Positions 12,231-23,980 of a stretch of 64,000 nt of DNA are shown one piece after another. The position numbers were made by a program, and so were the translations under genes. The notes beneath the pieces are model-generated. The model made no database searches. It had not been told where the DNA came from and saw only the letters and a list, made by a program, of their open reading frames with translations. Source of the DNA: Campanula takesimana (Eukaryota; Streptophyta; Magnoliopsida; Asterales; Campanulaceae); NCBI GenBank assembly GCA_026119855.1, contig JAOWBW010000599.1:744001-808000 (forward strand). The letters run 5' to 3'. Numbering within the stretch: the stretch's first letter is position 1; every line of letters starts with the position of its first letter.

Positions 12231-12694
12231 TGTTGTAGAATTGACCCTCCAACACCCAAGCAATATCCCAAGAAAATAATAGCACCCCAAACAAGCACAA
12301 GAAATAAAGCAGAGAAAAGACACAAGAAATTGTTTACCCAGTTCGTCAATATGTTTGACTACGTCTGGGGGCACTACCATGCCAGGATCTTGCACTATAA
12401 TATGTTAAATTTGAGTTACAATGAGTATGGGGGCGGAACATTGCTTATATATGCACCCTAGAATAAGACCTAAACCTAAACATAAGAGAAATCCCGAAAA
12501 AATTGCTATTCCCGAATTCAGTTCGCGGCACCCGAGCGCCCGCCTGCTTAGGTCTAAGCGCCCGCTTACTTGCCTCCTCCAGAATCTGGACCTTCTGATC
12601 AAAGCCGAGCGCCCGCCTAGTCGTATGCGAGCGCCCGCTTGGAATCCTGGCAGATTTTCTTCTCTTTGTTTCTTTGATGATCTCTATTCTAACA
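12231..12694 (-). repeat. 5' LTR of the TNT1-type Copia
   Basis: 464 bp, the same length as its partner. The minus-strand TATA and GC-rich GAGCGCCCGCC repeats are retained. The minus-strand end at 12231 abuts the primer-binding site. Confidence 0.92.
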
Positions 12695-14749
12695 CTGAAC
12701 TAAAGTGCGGAAAGATGATGATCTAAGTCAAAAATTTGATTTTTGACTTAATGAATTTCTAAAAGGAAAGAATGATTAAAAGATAAAGGTAAGACAAATG
12801 TTGTCAAACCTAAAGGAAATAATTGTGGCTAAAGTTATAACTCTAAATAATGAGATTTGATAACATGGCAACTGGATTGACCATTTAAAATTGTAATTAA
12901 AATTCTGGATGTTCAAAGAAAGTGAATGGTAGTGAGACTACCACTTCAGACATTTATGTTATAAGATTAATCTTTCTACTTTTTATTATTGGGTATTGGA
13001 TACTGGATTTGATCCTACATTTGTAAAAATTTGTAAGAATTAGTAAATTAAAAGACTACTTAAAGTAAAGTTAATCTACGAATGGTAATGATGCAAGAGT
13101 TGCAACATTGTTCGTAGAACACTTATGAAGTGCCTTTATTTATTAAGTAGAAAGTATTATTTTGTTATAAGATAATGAAGGATATTTATTTCTTATTGAG
13201 AATAAGAAAGTGCTTTATTTATTATGATTTGCTTTATCGTATTGTTAAATCATATAAATAAATCTAATATCCTAAATCTTGAAGAACAAAATAATGAATA
13301 AAATTATAACATAAGTTATTAAATTTTTAAGTCATTATTGTTTTGATCAAATAAATGAGAAACGCATATCTAGAATTCCATGGGACGAAGTTTTAAAGTC
13401 ATATGATTTTGAATCATGTGATATATGCAAATCTTATTTATTTGGACCAAGACATCTTTTACTAGGAGTAGTAAAAGGCTAATATCTTATTAGACCTAAT
13501 ACATGTCGATGTATTTGGTTCATTAAGTAGCAATGCCAAAACAAGGATTTTGATACTACTTGGCAAAAACTATTCAAAGATTCCGATTCGATCGAGATGA
13601 TGAATACTTGAACCAAGATGTTGACAATCATCTTTAAGGTTGTGAAATTGTTTCACAAACAACTCCATGAAGAACACAATTTTGGAATGGTGTGTCTACA
13701 TAAAGGTATAGACCCTTATTGGATATGGTTCATTAGATGATAAAGTCAAACTGATCTTCCACTATTTATTTTGGGGTTATATAATAGAAACCGCTATAAT
13801 TACACTAATTTGAGTTTCATCAAAATAGGTTCAAAGGTACCATATGTGATATGGAATGAAAGAAAACTTGGTTTGTCTTTCATGAAGATTTAAAATGGTG
13901 AGACCTTTTGGAAAGGACTTGTTTGGAACATGCTCACATTTAAATCTAATAAATGTATTTTCATGGGATATCCTAAGGAAACTTGAGGAAATTATTTTAC
14001 TCATAAGAAACAAATCGTTTGTTGCTTATAATGGTAATTTTCTAAATAAATTGTTTATCTCTAAAAGAACCAGTGTGAGTAAAATATATCTCGAATGGTT
14101 CGACATCTAGAAAATAACATAGAGCCTTTAGATGGAAATTGAACAAACTTTGACAAGGAGTTGTGAAAAACCGTTCAAAGTTACACAAGTTACTTGCATA
14201 TATGATAGGATACAATCTACAATGAGAAATATTGGATTTCTTGAAATAGAAAGTATTGTGGTAAAGTTCATTGAGAATGACATATTTACCACCTATCAAA
14301 ATGCAATGTCCGCTCCATATTAGATTAATGGCTTGAAGTCATAAAATCTAAAAGGCAATCCATTTATAATAATCAAGTTTGGAACTTGATCATTCTAATC
14401 TAAGGTGTAAAAAACCGAATGATGGAATTAAGTTTTCTTGGAGAAAACTAACATGGGTAGCAAAGGAACATACTAATTAAGCAAGACTAAATGTGAAAAG
14501 GTTGACTCATATTTTGACTATGATAAAACTTTCTCACTCGTGGTCATGCTTTAAACTATTAGAATTCTCATTGTCATATCTTCATATTTGGAATATGAAA
14601 TTTGACAAATGGATATCAAAACAGCGTTCCTTAACGGGAAGTTACTTAAGGATGTATTGGATACAACCTAAAGGTTTGATAGTCTAAAAATTCTAATAAA
14701 GTATGTAAATTGCGGAAATCCATGGGATGGATTAAAGCAAGCTTTTTGG

Positions 14750-17700
14750 AGTTGAAACAATCATTTTGATGAAGTGTTCAAATCATTTGAAATTCATCAA
14801 AGATGAAACTTGTGTTTGCTAAGAAATTAGTGGGAGCATAGTCTAATTCCTAGTCTTGTATATGTGGTTGATATGTAACGCCCATCCTATTTCTTGTTAA
14901 CTATTTGACTTATTTGTTAAATACTTGAACTTGTATACTATGTGCTAGTTTTACTTGGGTTAATTTCTTAACTACTTTAAAATATTAAGGTGATTAAAGG
15001 TTTAGTTTTGACTTTTGGGTTATTTTTGAAAATTTGACTTTAGGGGCCTTTTTGTTAAAAGTGAAACTTGAGGGGCCTAACTGTCATTCTTGGAAAGTTG
15101 AAAGATAAACTTGTTCTTGGTTTGCTTCTCTGGGTCATTTTACCCAAATCAAAGTTTACGTTCTCTCTGAAGCAAAAGCTAGGGTTAGGTTTTTACCCTA
15201 TTCTCGACTCCTCGAGCTTAATTATCCCTCTGTTCTTGATTATGATCCCGGATAAATATTCGTGGCGTTGAATAGAGCGTTCCAGGCCGAACAGAAATTT
15301 ATTTGGGTAACTTTGATTTCGGACTAGGTAAGTTATTAGCTCCCCCTTGCTTGTAATAACATGCATATATGTTATTCCTGATACTTGTGTTTGTCAATTT
15401 TGTGTTTGGGGCGATTTTTGTGATACTTGTAAATTTGGGACAAAGGGAGTATAACCCTCTGTGTATAATAATGAAACAACTTGAAATAGGTGAATTGAGA
15501 ATGTTAGTGTACTCCTGGGTTGTTAAAGTGTTAGTAAAAAGTTACTCCTACGCTTGGGACGGAGAATTCTAAGTCTGGGAAAGAAATTGGGTTTTTGCTG
15601 ATTTTGGCCTTGGGCGCCCGCCCAAAGGGGCTATGGGCGACCGCCCATAGGATCAGTTTGATTATGTTCCAAAGGCCTATTCTGGGCGACCTCCCAGGGG
15701 GGAGTGGGCGACCGCCCATGACCCCTGTTTCACAAAAGTGTTTCAAACTAAATGGAGATGAAAAATTATCCCTCCTAAGGCATAGAGCCTTAGTATAAGA
15801 TGTCCTAGCAAGTGTATATGTACCTTTTGGGGCATTAGAACTTAGTCTTGAACATGAACACTTATAGAACTCAAATGAGAACTTAAGTATAAGAGTAGTA
15901 ACTCTTTTATATGTCTTGTAAGTGCTAGGAATAAGCACTAATGTGTTATGCTTGTCTTGAAACTAATGTTTGTGCACCTTAGGGGAATTAGAACAAAGTT
16001 ATAGAGTTGAACATCCTAATAATAGGATTAGGATTTTGTAAGAGTAAATGTATAACTCTTATACATGCTTGAATGTCCAAAGATTGGAATTATAACTTGA
16101 AGTATAAGACAATAAAATCTTGTACATGACTTGAACATCCAAAGAATTGGATTAAGACTTGAATATAAGATAATAAAATCTTGTACATGACTTGATTCCA
16201 ATACATATGTATGGTAATGAACTAGAAAGTGCTATGAACAAGCACTAACTTGTATGAGACATGTTCTTGTTGTGTGTGTGCAAACATTGCATATAGTTGC
16301 TTGATAACAAGATGACTTCTTGATTACTTGAAGCATGTTCCTTGTTGAGCTAGTCCACTACTTTTGGATTAGTTCTCCTCCCGTAGTTCAAGTAAATACC
16401 TACTTGTACATTCTTGTGTGAGTCCAGCTGGTTCTCCTTGCTTGTTCGGAAATATATAGGTTCACGCTTATCGCGAGAGCTGGGGCTTAAGTGATAATCG
16501 GGTCCCTATGTATTTGCGCTTGACCCCTTACTACCGGCCATAGTAAGGTCATAGCTTCCTTGGTTGGAGCAATACGCCTGACTTAAGTGAATGCTAAACT
16601 CTTGAACACCTCATGAGTCTTGATCTTGGGAATGACACTGGTTACCGGGTCTTCTGATATATACTGAATAAGCAGTTTCTTGATATTGATCGTGATTGTC
16701 AAAGTAATACAAGCTACGACAACAATGGTATTTTTGGGAGGGATAAAGAAGGAAGCAATATCCTTTATAACTTGCTTGTTTAGCCTTATGTGCTACTTGA
16801 GGAGTGGCTTAGCCTCTCATATACATGTTACTTGATGATACTTGATATATGATTACTTGAGTATCTACTTGAATTGCATGATAACATGTCATGTAGTTGC
16901 ATCTAATAGCTTACTGAGATTTATCTCACCCCGTTCCTTGTTTATTTGTTTTCCTTAGATCAAAGGAAGGCTAGTGATAGTGCGCAGTGAGGCTCGACAT
17001 AGCAGGGAGCTTACTACGCAGGTGGTTATTCTTTTGGGAATCGTGGTCCTTTTACACTTTGGTGAGGACGATGTATTATGGGTTTTGTAACTCAGTATTT
17101 TTGGGTAGACTTGTTGTTTCTTGTTTTCTCTAGACATCTTGTAATGCCAGCATATGTGCTAGGCATGTTTCCGCTGTGTATAATCATGTTTGGTTTAAAT
17201 TTTCTTGTCTAGAACTCGTGTTGTGAGCTAGTTTAGCTCCTTACTCTAGAGTATATATATCACGTCGGTTTGTTATAAACAGTTGTCATCCCGTTTCTTG
17301 TTAAGTTTCTCGTTCCTTGTTAGTCACGCGCATCCAGGTTCGAGGTTCTATTAGGTGATCCCGGGACCAGGGGGCGTGTCATGATATATAATTCATTTTG
17401 AAAGAGTTTCTTAATGAAAGACATAGGAAGAAGCCGCTAACATCCTTGGAATTAATATCTATTGATAAAAATCTAGGAAGTGGATTGATTTGTGTCAAAG
17501 TACTTATAAAGACAAAGTACTGAATTGTTCAGTATGCAAGACTCTTGGTGAAGAACTTGCAAGGTTTTCTAATGAAAATATTCTTGGCAAGACTTAGTCT
17601 TAGTGGAAGACTAATGAACAAGAATACATGATTAAGATTTCATATGCTTCGGCAATTGGAGTTGAAACAATCATTTTGATGAAGTGTTCAAATCGTTTGA

Positions 17701-18056
17701 AATTCATCAAAGATGAAACTTGTGTTTGCTAAGAAATTAGTGGGAGCATAGTCTAATTCCTAGTCTTGTATATGTGGTTGATATATAATTCATTTTGAAA
17801 GAGTTTCTTAATGAAAGACATAGGAAGAAGCCGCTAACATCCTTGGAATTAATATCTATTGATAAAAATCTAGGAAGTGGATTGATTTGTGTCAAAGTAC
17901 TTATAAAGACAAAGTACTGAATTGTTCAGTATGAAAGACTCTTGGTGAAGAACTTGCAAGGTTTTCTAATGACAATATTCTTGGCAAGACTTAGTCTTAG
18001 TGGAAGACTAATGAACAAGAATACATGATTAGGATTTCATATGCTTCGGCAATTGG
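14750..18056 (+). repeat. Tandem duplication of about 397 bp in Copia pol, first copy interrupted
   Basis: Copy 2 (17660-18056) starts AGTTGAAACAATCATTTTGA and ends TTCGGCAATTGG. Copy 1 is the same sequence split by the solo LTR (14750-14873, then 17387-17659), with only a few base differences. The uninterrupted copy serves as an empty-site reference and confirms TSD TGATA for the solo LTR. The duplication most simply preceded the LTR insertion. Confidence 0.88.
14874..17381 (+). mobile_element. Large solo LTR (2508 bp), probably Ty3/gypsy chromovirus type
   Basis: TGTAACGCCCATCC...GGCGTGTCA, flanked by TGATA on both sides (14869-14873 and 17382-17386); the empty site is visible at about 17780. 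A GC-rich cluster at 15611-15720 contains GGGCGCCCGCCC and TGGGCGACCGCCCA palindromes, with a TATA-like TATAAGA at 15794-15800. No internal domains are present. The size and TGTAACGCCC start suggest a Tekay/Del-like family, which is inference. Small open frames inside (15068-15938, 16955-17137) look fortuitous. Confidence 0.88.
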
Positions 18057-18725
18057 ATCTATCATGTATGTCATATTATGTACTTAAACGGGATAACTCA
18101 TATACTCGGAGTATGATGAGAACAAACTAATCATATCCTATTTAAAGTCATTATATAGTAGTCAAGAATATCCTTATGTACTTGAGAAGAACTAAGGATG
18201 CATTCTTGATGATTGTTGACATGTGAGATAATCTAGTAAATGGTTACATAGATGCATGCTTCCATATCGACAAGGATAATTTAAATTGCAGTATAAACAT
18301 ATGTTTAAAGTGAGTGCTATCAGTTGGAATAGTTCTAAGCAAATACACTATAAATTATTCTACGAATAAAATTGAGTATTTAGTTACAAGAGTTGTAACT
18401 AAGGGAATTGTTTGAATATAGGTGTTATTGGTAAAACTAGAAATAGATTCTAGTGATACTAATCCTATGGACCTTTATTGTGAAATAATGGTTATTCCAC
18501 AAGCTAAGGTGTAAAAGGCTCATCTATGATCCAAACACACACTCAGACATTTCCATCTCTACTAGAAATCGTTTACATGGGAGATGTCAAAATATGCAAA
18601 ATACCTTATGATGATAACAAGGACAATCTTCCTACATAAGATCCTCCACACGCTGTTATGATGGTCATAAGCTAAGCTCAATGGTATTGGATACGCATTG
18701 ATTGAGCCTAGTGCAAGTGGGAGAT

Positions 18726-20234
18726 TGTTGGAGATTATGCCCTAGGCCCTTGAGAAAGGCCTTACGTTGCATCATGTTCTCATTTGTTATGGAGATCACA
18801 ACTTTGGACTATTATATGTTTTACATGTTTATTATAATAATCCCAGTCCCTAGTACTTATGAAGGACTAGTATAATTTTAATCGATGATCATATGATGAT
18901 CATGTGTATATGATACAAATTAAACTTATGGGTACTTGTTGGAGAACAAGTACTGGACTTGACCCACCTATGAGATTTATGACATGGTCAGATGTCATAA
19001 TTAAATCTCTAAATAGTTATATCATTTATCCTTAAACCTGAGATTATCATAGTCTTCCACATGATGAACATTATGTTTGACGTACTCAAACGCTACCCCT
19101 AACCGGGTGGCTATAAAGGCTACGATTGACATAATCGGATTCATGTAGGGAAGAATGATAAGTCAAGATGGGATTTGTCCCTCTCTCAAGAGAGATATCT
19201 GCTTGGCCTCTCGATGAGTGAGATTGATGATAGTGTACGGACGTACCCAAATGAATTGAAGTGTTCGATGTCATTTGCTCATATCAATCTACTCGGGATC
19301 GAGAAAGCATTGGACAACATAAGTTGACGTGGACCATGACTTATGTCAAATATGATATCGCGTGATAAAAGGATTGTGATATGTTCTATAAGGATGAACG
19401 AACGTCGTTAAGTTATATTAATTGGGTAATCATGATGGCTTTCTAGAGTCCGCTCATGATTTATGAGTTTGACATTGGTTGGACTCATTACCAACTTAAT
19501 ATAATCCTATGGGGTCACACACAAAAGAAAGAATTGTTTAAAAGGGTAAAATTCAGTTTCTAGGGGTGCTCGGCCGAGCACATCACATGACTCGGCCGAG
19601 CATGAGCAACAGAAAGTTCTGGCACAAGGGTGCTCGACCGAGCACCTTAAAGGACTCGGCCGAGCAGGCCCTGCTCTGGCCCAATTTTCTGATTTCATGT
19701 TTTGACGGGTTTTGACCTATTTCTCCTAAAGGGTTTAGGACTAATGAGTATAAACACCCCTCTCTTAACCGTAATCAATAAGAGTTGATATTGTATCATT
19801 ATTGGTAGCCTCCATGTGTTTGAGAAACATATTCTTGAGTTTAGATTGAGAATCAAAAGCTCAAGAACACCAATAAATTCATGTAGCCTTTGAAGATTAG
19901 AAAAGTGTGTTTTCTAATGGGTCTAGCAATCCAGATCTAGAATGGTTCAAGATATTCGTTCGCATGTGGATACACATAGAGGATGTTTGTTTTAGCATCT
20001 CAAGTTCGTGTTCCTGTGATCTTGATCCGATGAACGGGAAGAACGAGGAGATCAAATCTAAATCTTGAAGACTTGAAGATTTGAAGATTCGAAAAATTTA
20101 AATGCTCTACAACGGTTAGTATTCTAAATTCATCTTGCTATTAATTTAATCATCATGAATGGATCTTGGGGCTTAGGGTTTTGTTAATTTTATATTGCTT
20201 TCTTCCGCTGGGCATGTCTCCTCAAAACCCAACA
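18726..20234 (+). repeat. 3' LTR of the outer Copia
   Basis: 1509 bp, TGTTGG...CCAACA. It retains the 107-bp block lost from the 5' LTR. The GC-rich cluster at about 19566-19672 contains CTCGGCCGAG palindromes. It is preceded by the GTGGGAGATTG purine tract. Confidence 0.92.
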
Positions 20235-20246
20235 ATATATTATAAG

Positions 20247-21463
20247 TGTTGGTTTCGGTGACATAAATGCAGCAGGAGAACAACATATGAAACTGAAGAT
20301 AGATCCATGCAGTACAATTATTTTAACAAGATGAATAAGACTAACCCTCGTAGCATGATTTACAAATCTCATATATACTTTAGATGCTAGATGCTGCTCT
20401 TTCGAACGAACACCCTCTATCGTTATTTATAGGCAAACAGACTCGGGAATACCTTCTTAATAGATTTCTAGATCCAAGTTTGAAAAATAGAAGAAAATAT
20501 TATTCTTCATAGGAATTATTTTCCAAAAAGAGATCCCAATTCGAGAACAATTCCCGTTAAGTGCCAGCGTACGTCGTTGGGCTGACCTATGCCTAGCCTC
20601 CCCCCTGCACATACGGACTCACTTTTCAGTCTCCTAATTTTCCAGTCTTTTTCAAGATTCGTTCTTAGTGTGTGACCCAATAAGTTTACATTATGTCTCC
20701 AATGAGTCTGATCCACTCACAGCTCATAAATTGTAGTTGGTTTCTAGCTAGATACAACAACCAAAATAATATAAATATCGAAAGTACAATATTACCGTAA
20801 TAGAACATATCATAGTTCCTTTGTCACAGGATATCTATTTAGGAAATAAGTCATTGTCCACATCAAACTTATATTGTCCAAGGTTCCTCTCTTGATCCTT
20901 AGTAAATTGATTAACCGGATGACATTGATTTCTATCAAATCATTTGGGTGTGGCTACACATTTGAACAATCATACCTATAAAGGGGACCAACAGATATCT
21001 CTCTCATAGAGGGAAAAATTCCATCTTGGTTAATGCATGCTCCTCTACAAGATTCCGATATGTCAATCATAATCTTTATCATTAACCGGTTAAGGACAAC
21101 GTTTGATTATGTCAAACATAATGATCATCAGGTATGATAACCTCAGGTATAAGAATTTGGAGATAAAACTATCATGAGATTATTAATGACATTTGATCAT
21201 GCAATAAATCTCATAACGGGTCTATCCAGTACCTTGTTCTCCAACAAGTATCCAAATGTTTAACCCGTATTTCCATACACATAATTCATCTTATGATTAT
21301 CTATTCAAAATTATGCTACCCCTTCATAAGTTCTATGGATGATAATTAGTATAGAATACATGCAACATATATAATAATTATAAACTTGTAAATCTCTTTT
21401 ATAAATAAAAATATAACATTACACAAAGGTCTTTCTCAAAGGCCTAGGGAATAACCACTAACA
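20247..21463 (-). mobile_element. Reversed solo LTR of the same broad Copia group
   Basis: On the minus strand it runs TGTTAGTGGTTATTCCCTAG to CGAAACCAACA, 1217 bp, with scattered similarity to the 4271/18726 LTRs, including the ACATAATGATCATC-type segment. Flanks are ATAAG (20242-20246) and ATAAT (21464-21468), a probable TSD with one change. Minus-strand TATA (TATAAATAA, about 20424-20432) lies below a GC-rich CCAGCGTACGTCGTTGGG segment at about 20566-20590. It sits only 12 bp from the outer Copia. Confidence 0.75.
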
Positions 21464-22400
21464 ATAATATTCCCAGAATCTAGAATCCACTCATCCTTTC
21501 GATGTGTCTTCAACATCTAATAAAGCATAATCTCCCTTATTGTCACCATTTTCCAATTCAACGTTAATTTATTGATTCTCTTATTCCTACTGTAACTTCT
21601 TCTTCAGACATTCAGACTACACATGCCCTTTTCTTTGCAGTAGTTACATAGATCATATATCTTAAGAACTCATGAAGATGAACTCTTATTCTTCTTCTTC
21701 TTCCCACTTCTTTTACCTTTATTGCTACGAGAAGCTAGTCTTGATTGTATAACGTCTGTACTCATACCTCTAGCCTTTCGATGTAGCTCCTAGTCTTAAG
21801 AGATTACATTACCTCTTCTAGAATAATTGTATTATCATCACTTACGCATGAATTAACATAATCTTCATATGATAAATATAAAGAAACCGAATTAGAGCAA
21901 CATCCTCATCACCAATCATAAGTTGTAAGTTACCCAATTCTAACAACAAGGAGTTATATTGATCCAGATGAGACTTAAACGACGTACCTGCTTCCATACG
22001 TAGCACAAAAAAACATTGTTTCAGCAAATATTTGTTGGTAAGAGACTTCGTTCGAGACAAGTTCTTCAACTTTTCCTATAAACCGACTATTATTTTTTTA
22101 GTTGCAACCTCCACTAGAACATCATCACCTAAGCACATAATGATTTGATAATAAACCTTCCCTTACAAAATAGCAAAATCATCATCCATTTTCCACTTTC
22201 TGTCCGTGACTAAGAGTGCTCAGATGCATTATCTCTTCAGTACGACTTCTATCTTGATTTGTCATAAATGAAAATGATCCTCCATGTGAACTTTTCGATC
22301 TTCACTTTCTCGTACGACATCTTTCATATTACTAAAAACACTAACCATCAAACTGAGATACGAAAACCACAGAACTCCTAACTTGTGCTTTGGTACCAGA
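21464..22400 (-). pseudogene. Gag and start of protease of an old minus-strand Copia
   Basis: Minus-strand order: primer-binding site resembling TGGTACCAAAGC (about 22388-22399); gag with a UBN2-type segment at 21842-22069 (KSLTNKYLLKQ, GTSFKSHLDQYN, LLLELGNL, GDEDVALI); a zinc-knuckle remnant CNYCKEKG at about 21630-21655; and protease DEWILDSG at about 21488-21511. The protease is cut just after DSG by the 20247-21463 solo LTR and the 4271-20234 element, and resumes at 4265. Stops and frame changes are numerous. Confidence 0.75.
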
Positions 22401-22607
22401 TTGTTTACGCAGCAAAAGAACAAACATATATACAATAGAAATCAAGGCAAAGAACATGCAGATTTACGTGGTTTACTAACAGCATGTTGTTAGCTACGTC
22501 TCCAAATAGAAGGAGAACAAATTTATTACGATAGAGAAACCAAATTACAGATTTAAAAGTATAGTTTATGTACCAAACTTCTAGATCATTAGAGAAGATA
22601 ACAAATT

Positions 22608-22805
22608 AGCAAAATTGACTAGTTTATCAGATATCTACGGATTTAGATATGTTATTGGATCGCTAACAAATAACAGAAGAACACTAGATTCCCAAATTAC
22701 CAAAATAGCAAAATTGACTAGTTTATCAGATATCTACGGATTTAGATATGTTATTGGATCGCTAACAAATAACAGAAGAACACTAGATTCCCAAATTACC
22801 AAAAT
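22608..22805 (+). repeat. Perfect 99-bp tandem duplication
   Basis: 22608-22706 and 22707-22805 are identical as far as I can read (starting AGCAAAATTGACTAG, ending ATTACCAAAAT). The identity in an otherwise decayed LTR implies a recent replication-type event. The open frame across both copies is a by-product. Confidence 0.92.
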
Positions 22806-23082
22806 AACCAGATTTGCTATTGTTAGCACAGATTGATAGCTTCAGCATCCCATAATTTACTCTAGACTACCTTATTTGAATCTTCTTAAATCAACGAAAA
22901 AATTGTAATTGAGTCTACAGAACAGAATAATCTGAATATTGGAATACTTTTGGTTGTTAGGTGATAGCTAGTATTTATACTAGATAACCTTAGTCGGTAA
23001 GGAAACATGAAATCCTAACCAAACCAAAGCTATTCAGCCAAAAGTATTGGAATGTTTTTTGATTGAATGTTGGAATCCTAAC

Positions 23083-23142
23083 CTTGCATGCAGACAAGAC
23101 ATACCCTTCTATGCGGGTGCATGTCTTGCCCGCATGCAAGGT
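23083..23142. repeat. Inverted repeat / hairpin in LTR U3
   Basis: CCTTGCATGC...GCATGCAAGG arms enclose a second pair, ACAAGACAT and ATGTCTTG. The potential stem is about 25 bp around a short loop. It lies 100-170 bp upstream (minus strand) of the LTR TATA, where other LTRs here have GC-rich palindromes. Confidence 0.75.
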
Positions 23143-23361
23143 CAGAAGCTTTGCTTCTAAACTTCAAAGTGCACGCCATCATGCGTTCAACTCATGTGCA
23201 TGCCCCTCTTATCTTGCGCGTAGTTTAGGCGCATATCCCCACAAAGACATTCTTAAACTTCAGATTCAAGCCATAAATTTCCAACATGTTCAATTCAATT
23301 CAATTCATTGGTTTCACCAGCATTTGTCCTTAATATATGGGAGAGTACCCTTCTATTATAA

Positions 23362-23650
23362 TGCAAAATATTGGGAAAAACGCGTTTTTCCAAACGCTTA
23401 GGAAAAACGTGTATTAAAAAACACGCGGTGGCATTTTTTTAAATAATCGGAACTTCTCAAGTGTTATGAATATCAATATAAAGGCTTCTGGATATGAGAT
23501 TGATAGCTAGAACCTTTGAAAGTGATAGCCAGAAGGGTCCTGGATATCAGTATAAAGCCTTCTGGATATCAATATAAAGTCTTCTGGAGGTTTTGAAAAA
23601 CACGTTTTTTCTAACCATTAGGAAGAACGCGTTTTACAGGAGACCAACTC
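23362..23650. mobile_element. Foldback element F1 (Mutator-like, 289 bp)
   Basis: Starts TGCAAAATATTGGG and ends AGGAGACCAACTC, flanked by the 9-bp TSD CTATTATAA (23353-23361 and 23651-23659). Arms are complementary around GGGAAAAACGCGTTTTTCC on the left and a CGCGTTTTAC block on the right. The spacer is a degenerate minisatellite built from TTCTGGATATCAATATAAAG and GATAGCCAGAA motifs. The same design recurs at 29092-29588. The 9-bp TSD points to the Mutator superfamily. Confidence 0.8.
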
Positions 23651-23980
23651 CTATTATAATCCATTTATTAGCCAAGGAAAAATAATCCACTAAAAACAAC
23701 GAATAAAGGACAATATACAAATGAAATTGCTGTTCAGATATGATGATGAATTGAGAAAAAAATAAATATATAGTGTATTTTTCGTACTACCAAAATATTT
23801 AAGTTAAAAAGAATTAGTGCCCAACTGGGAATGCTTTCTCTGATCAAATATTAATAATTAGAGAATGAGTTTAAATTTGTTATCGACATGTGATATCTTG
23901 ATTTCTCCATCGTTATATTTTTGTATTTTTATTATTTTCATTAGTAATTTCGTTTTCTATAAGTAGATTTTGTTACAGAA

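Larger units (their letters stand above)
7704..12694 (-). mobile_element. TNT1-type Copia retrotransposon, nearly intact, nested
   Basis: Two 464-bp LTRs (7704-8167 and 12231-12694), TGTTGTAG...CTAACA, with TSD CTGAA at 7699-7703 and 12695-12699. On the minus strand the 5' LTR is the right one, followed by a primer-binding site TGGTATCTAGAGC (about 12216-12228). A GGTGGGAGATTG purine tract precedes the 3' LTR. I count about 13 differences between the LTRs, mostly transitions, roughly 2.8%. It is the youngest full-length LTR element in the window. One gag-pol frame fills the interior with three lesions. Confidence 0.95.
12695..18725 (+). pseudogene. Decayed pol of the outer Copia (integrase, RT, RNase H)
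   Basis: Recognisable pieces, all with stops or frame changes: an integrase catalytic start (HVDVFG-like, about 13500) after a pre-integrase zinc segment; a reverse-transcriptase segment around 14590-14690 with an AFLNGKL-like motif and WIQPKG; and, past the solo LTR, RNase H text (GYIDACF, about 18240; later DLYCE and a QAKV-like motif, about 18470-18510). A piece of about 397 bp is tandemly duplicated (14750-14873 plus 17387-17659, and 17660-18056), and the solo LTR interrupts the first copy only. Confidence 0.75.
4271..20234 (+). mobile_element. Copia LTR retrotransposon, 16 kb with nested insertions
   Basis: LTRs at 4271-5684 and 18726-20234 share TGTTGGAGATTATGCCCTAG starts and AACCCAACA ends. 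The whole is flanked by ATATA on both sides (4266-4270 and 20235-20239). A primer-binding site TGGTATCAGAGC lies at 5686-5697 and a purine-rich tract (GTGGGAGATTG) just before the 3' LTR. Removing the two nested insertions leaves about 8.5 kb. The interior holds a decayed gag-pol in Copia order (integrase before reverse transcriptase and RNase H) with many stops, so it cannot move on its own. Confidence 0.92.
22401..23286 (-). repeat. 5' LTR of the old minus-strand Copia
   Basis: Starts (plus) TTGTTTACGCAGC next to the primer-binding site; a plausible far end is CCAACA at 23286. It has the general layout of the other Copia LTRs here: a TACGTCTCC-containing segment, minus-strand TATA (GTATAAATAC at 22971-22980), and a GC-rich hairpin further upstream at 23083-23142. 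It contains a perfect 99-bp tandem duplication. No second LTR was located, so the outer boundary is uncertain. Confidence 0.5.

Noticed and set aside
22615..22836. 73-codon frame with an internal protein repeat
   Set aside because: Produced by the exact 99-bp (33-codon) LTR duplication, not a repeat protein.
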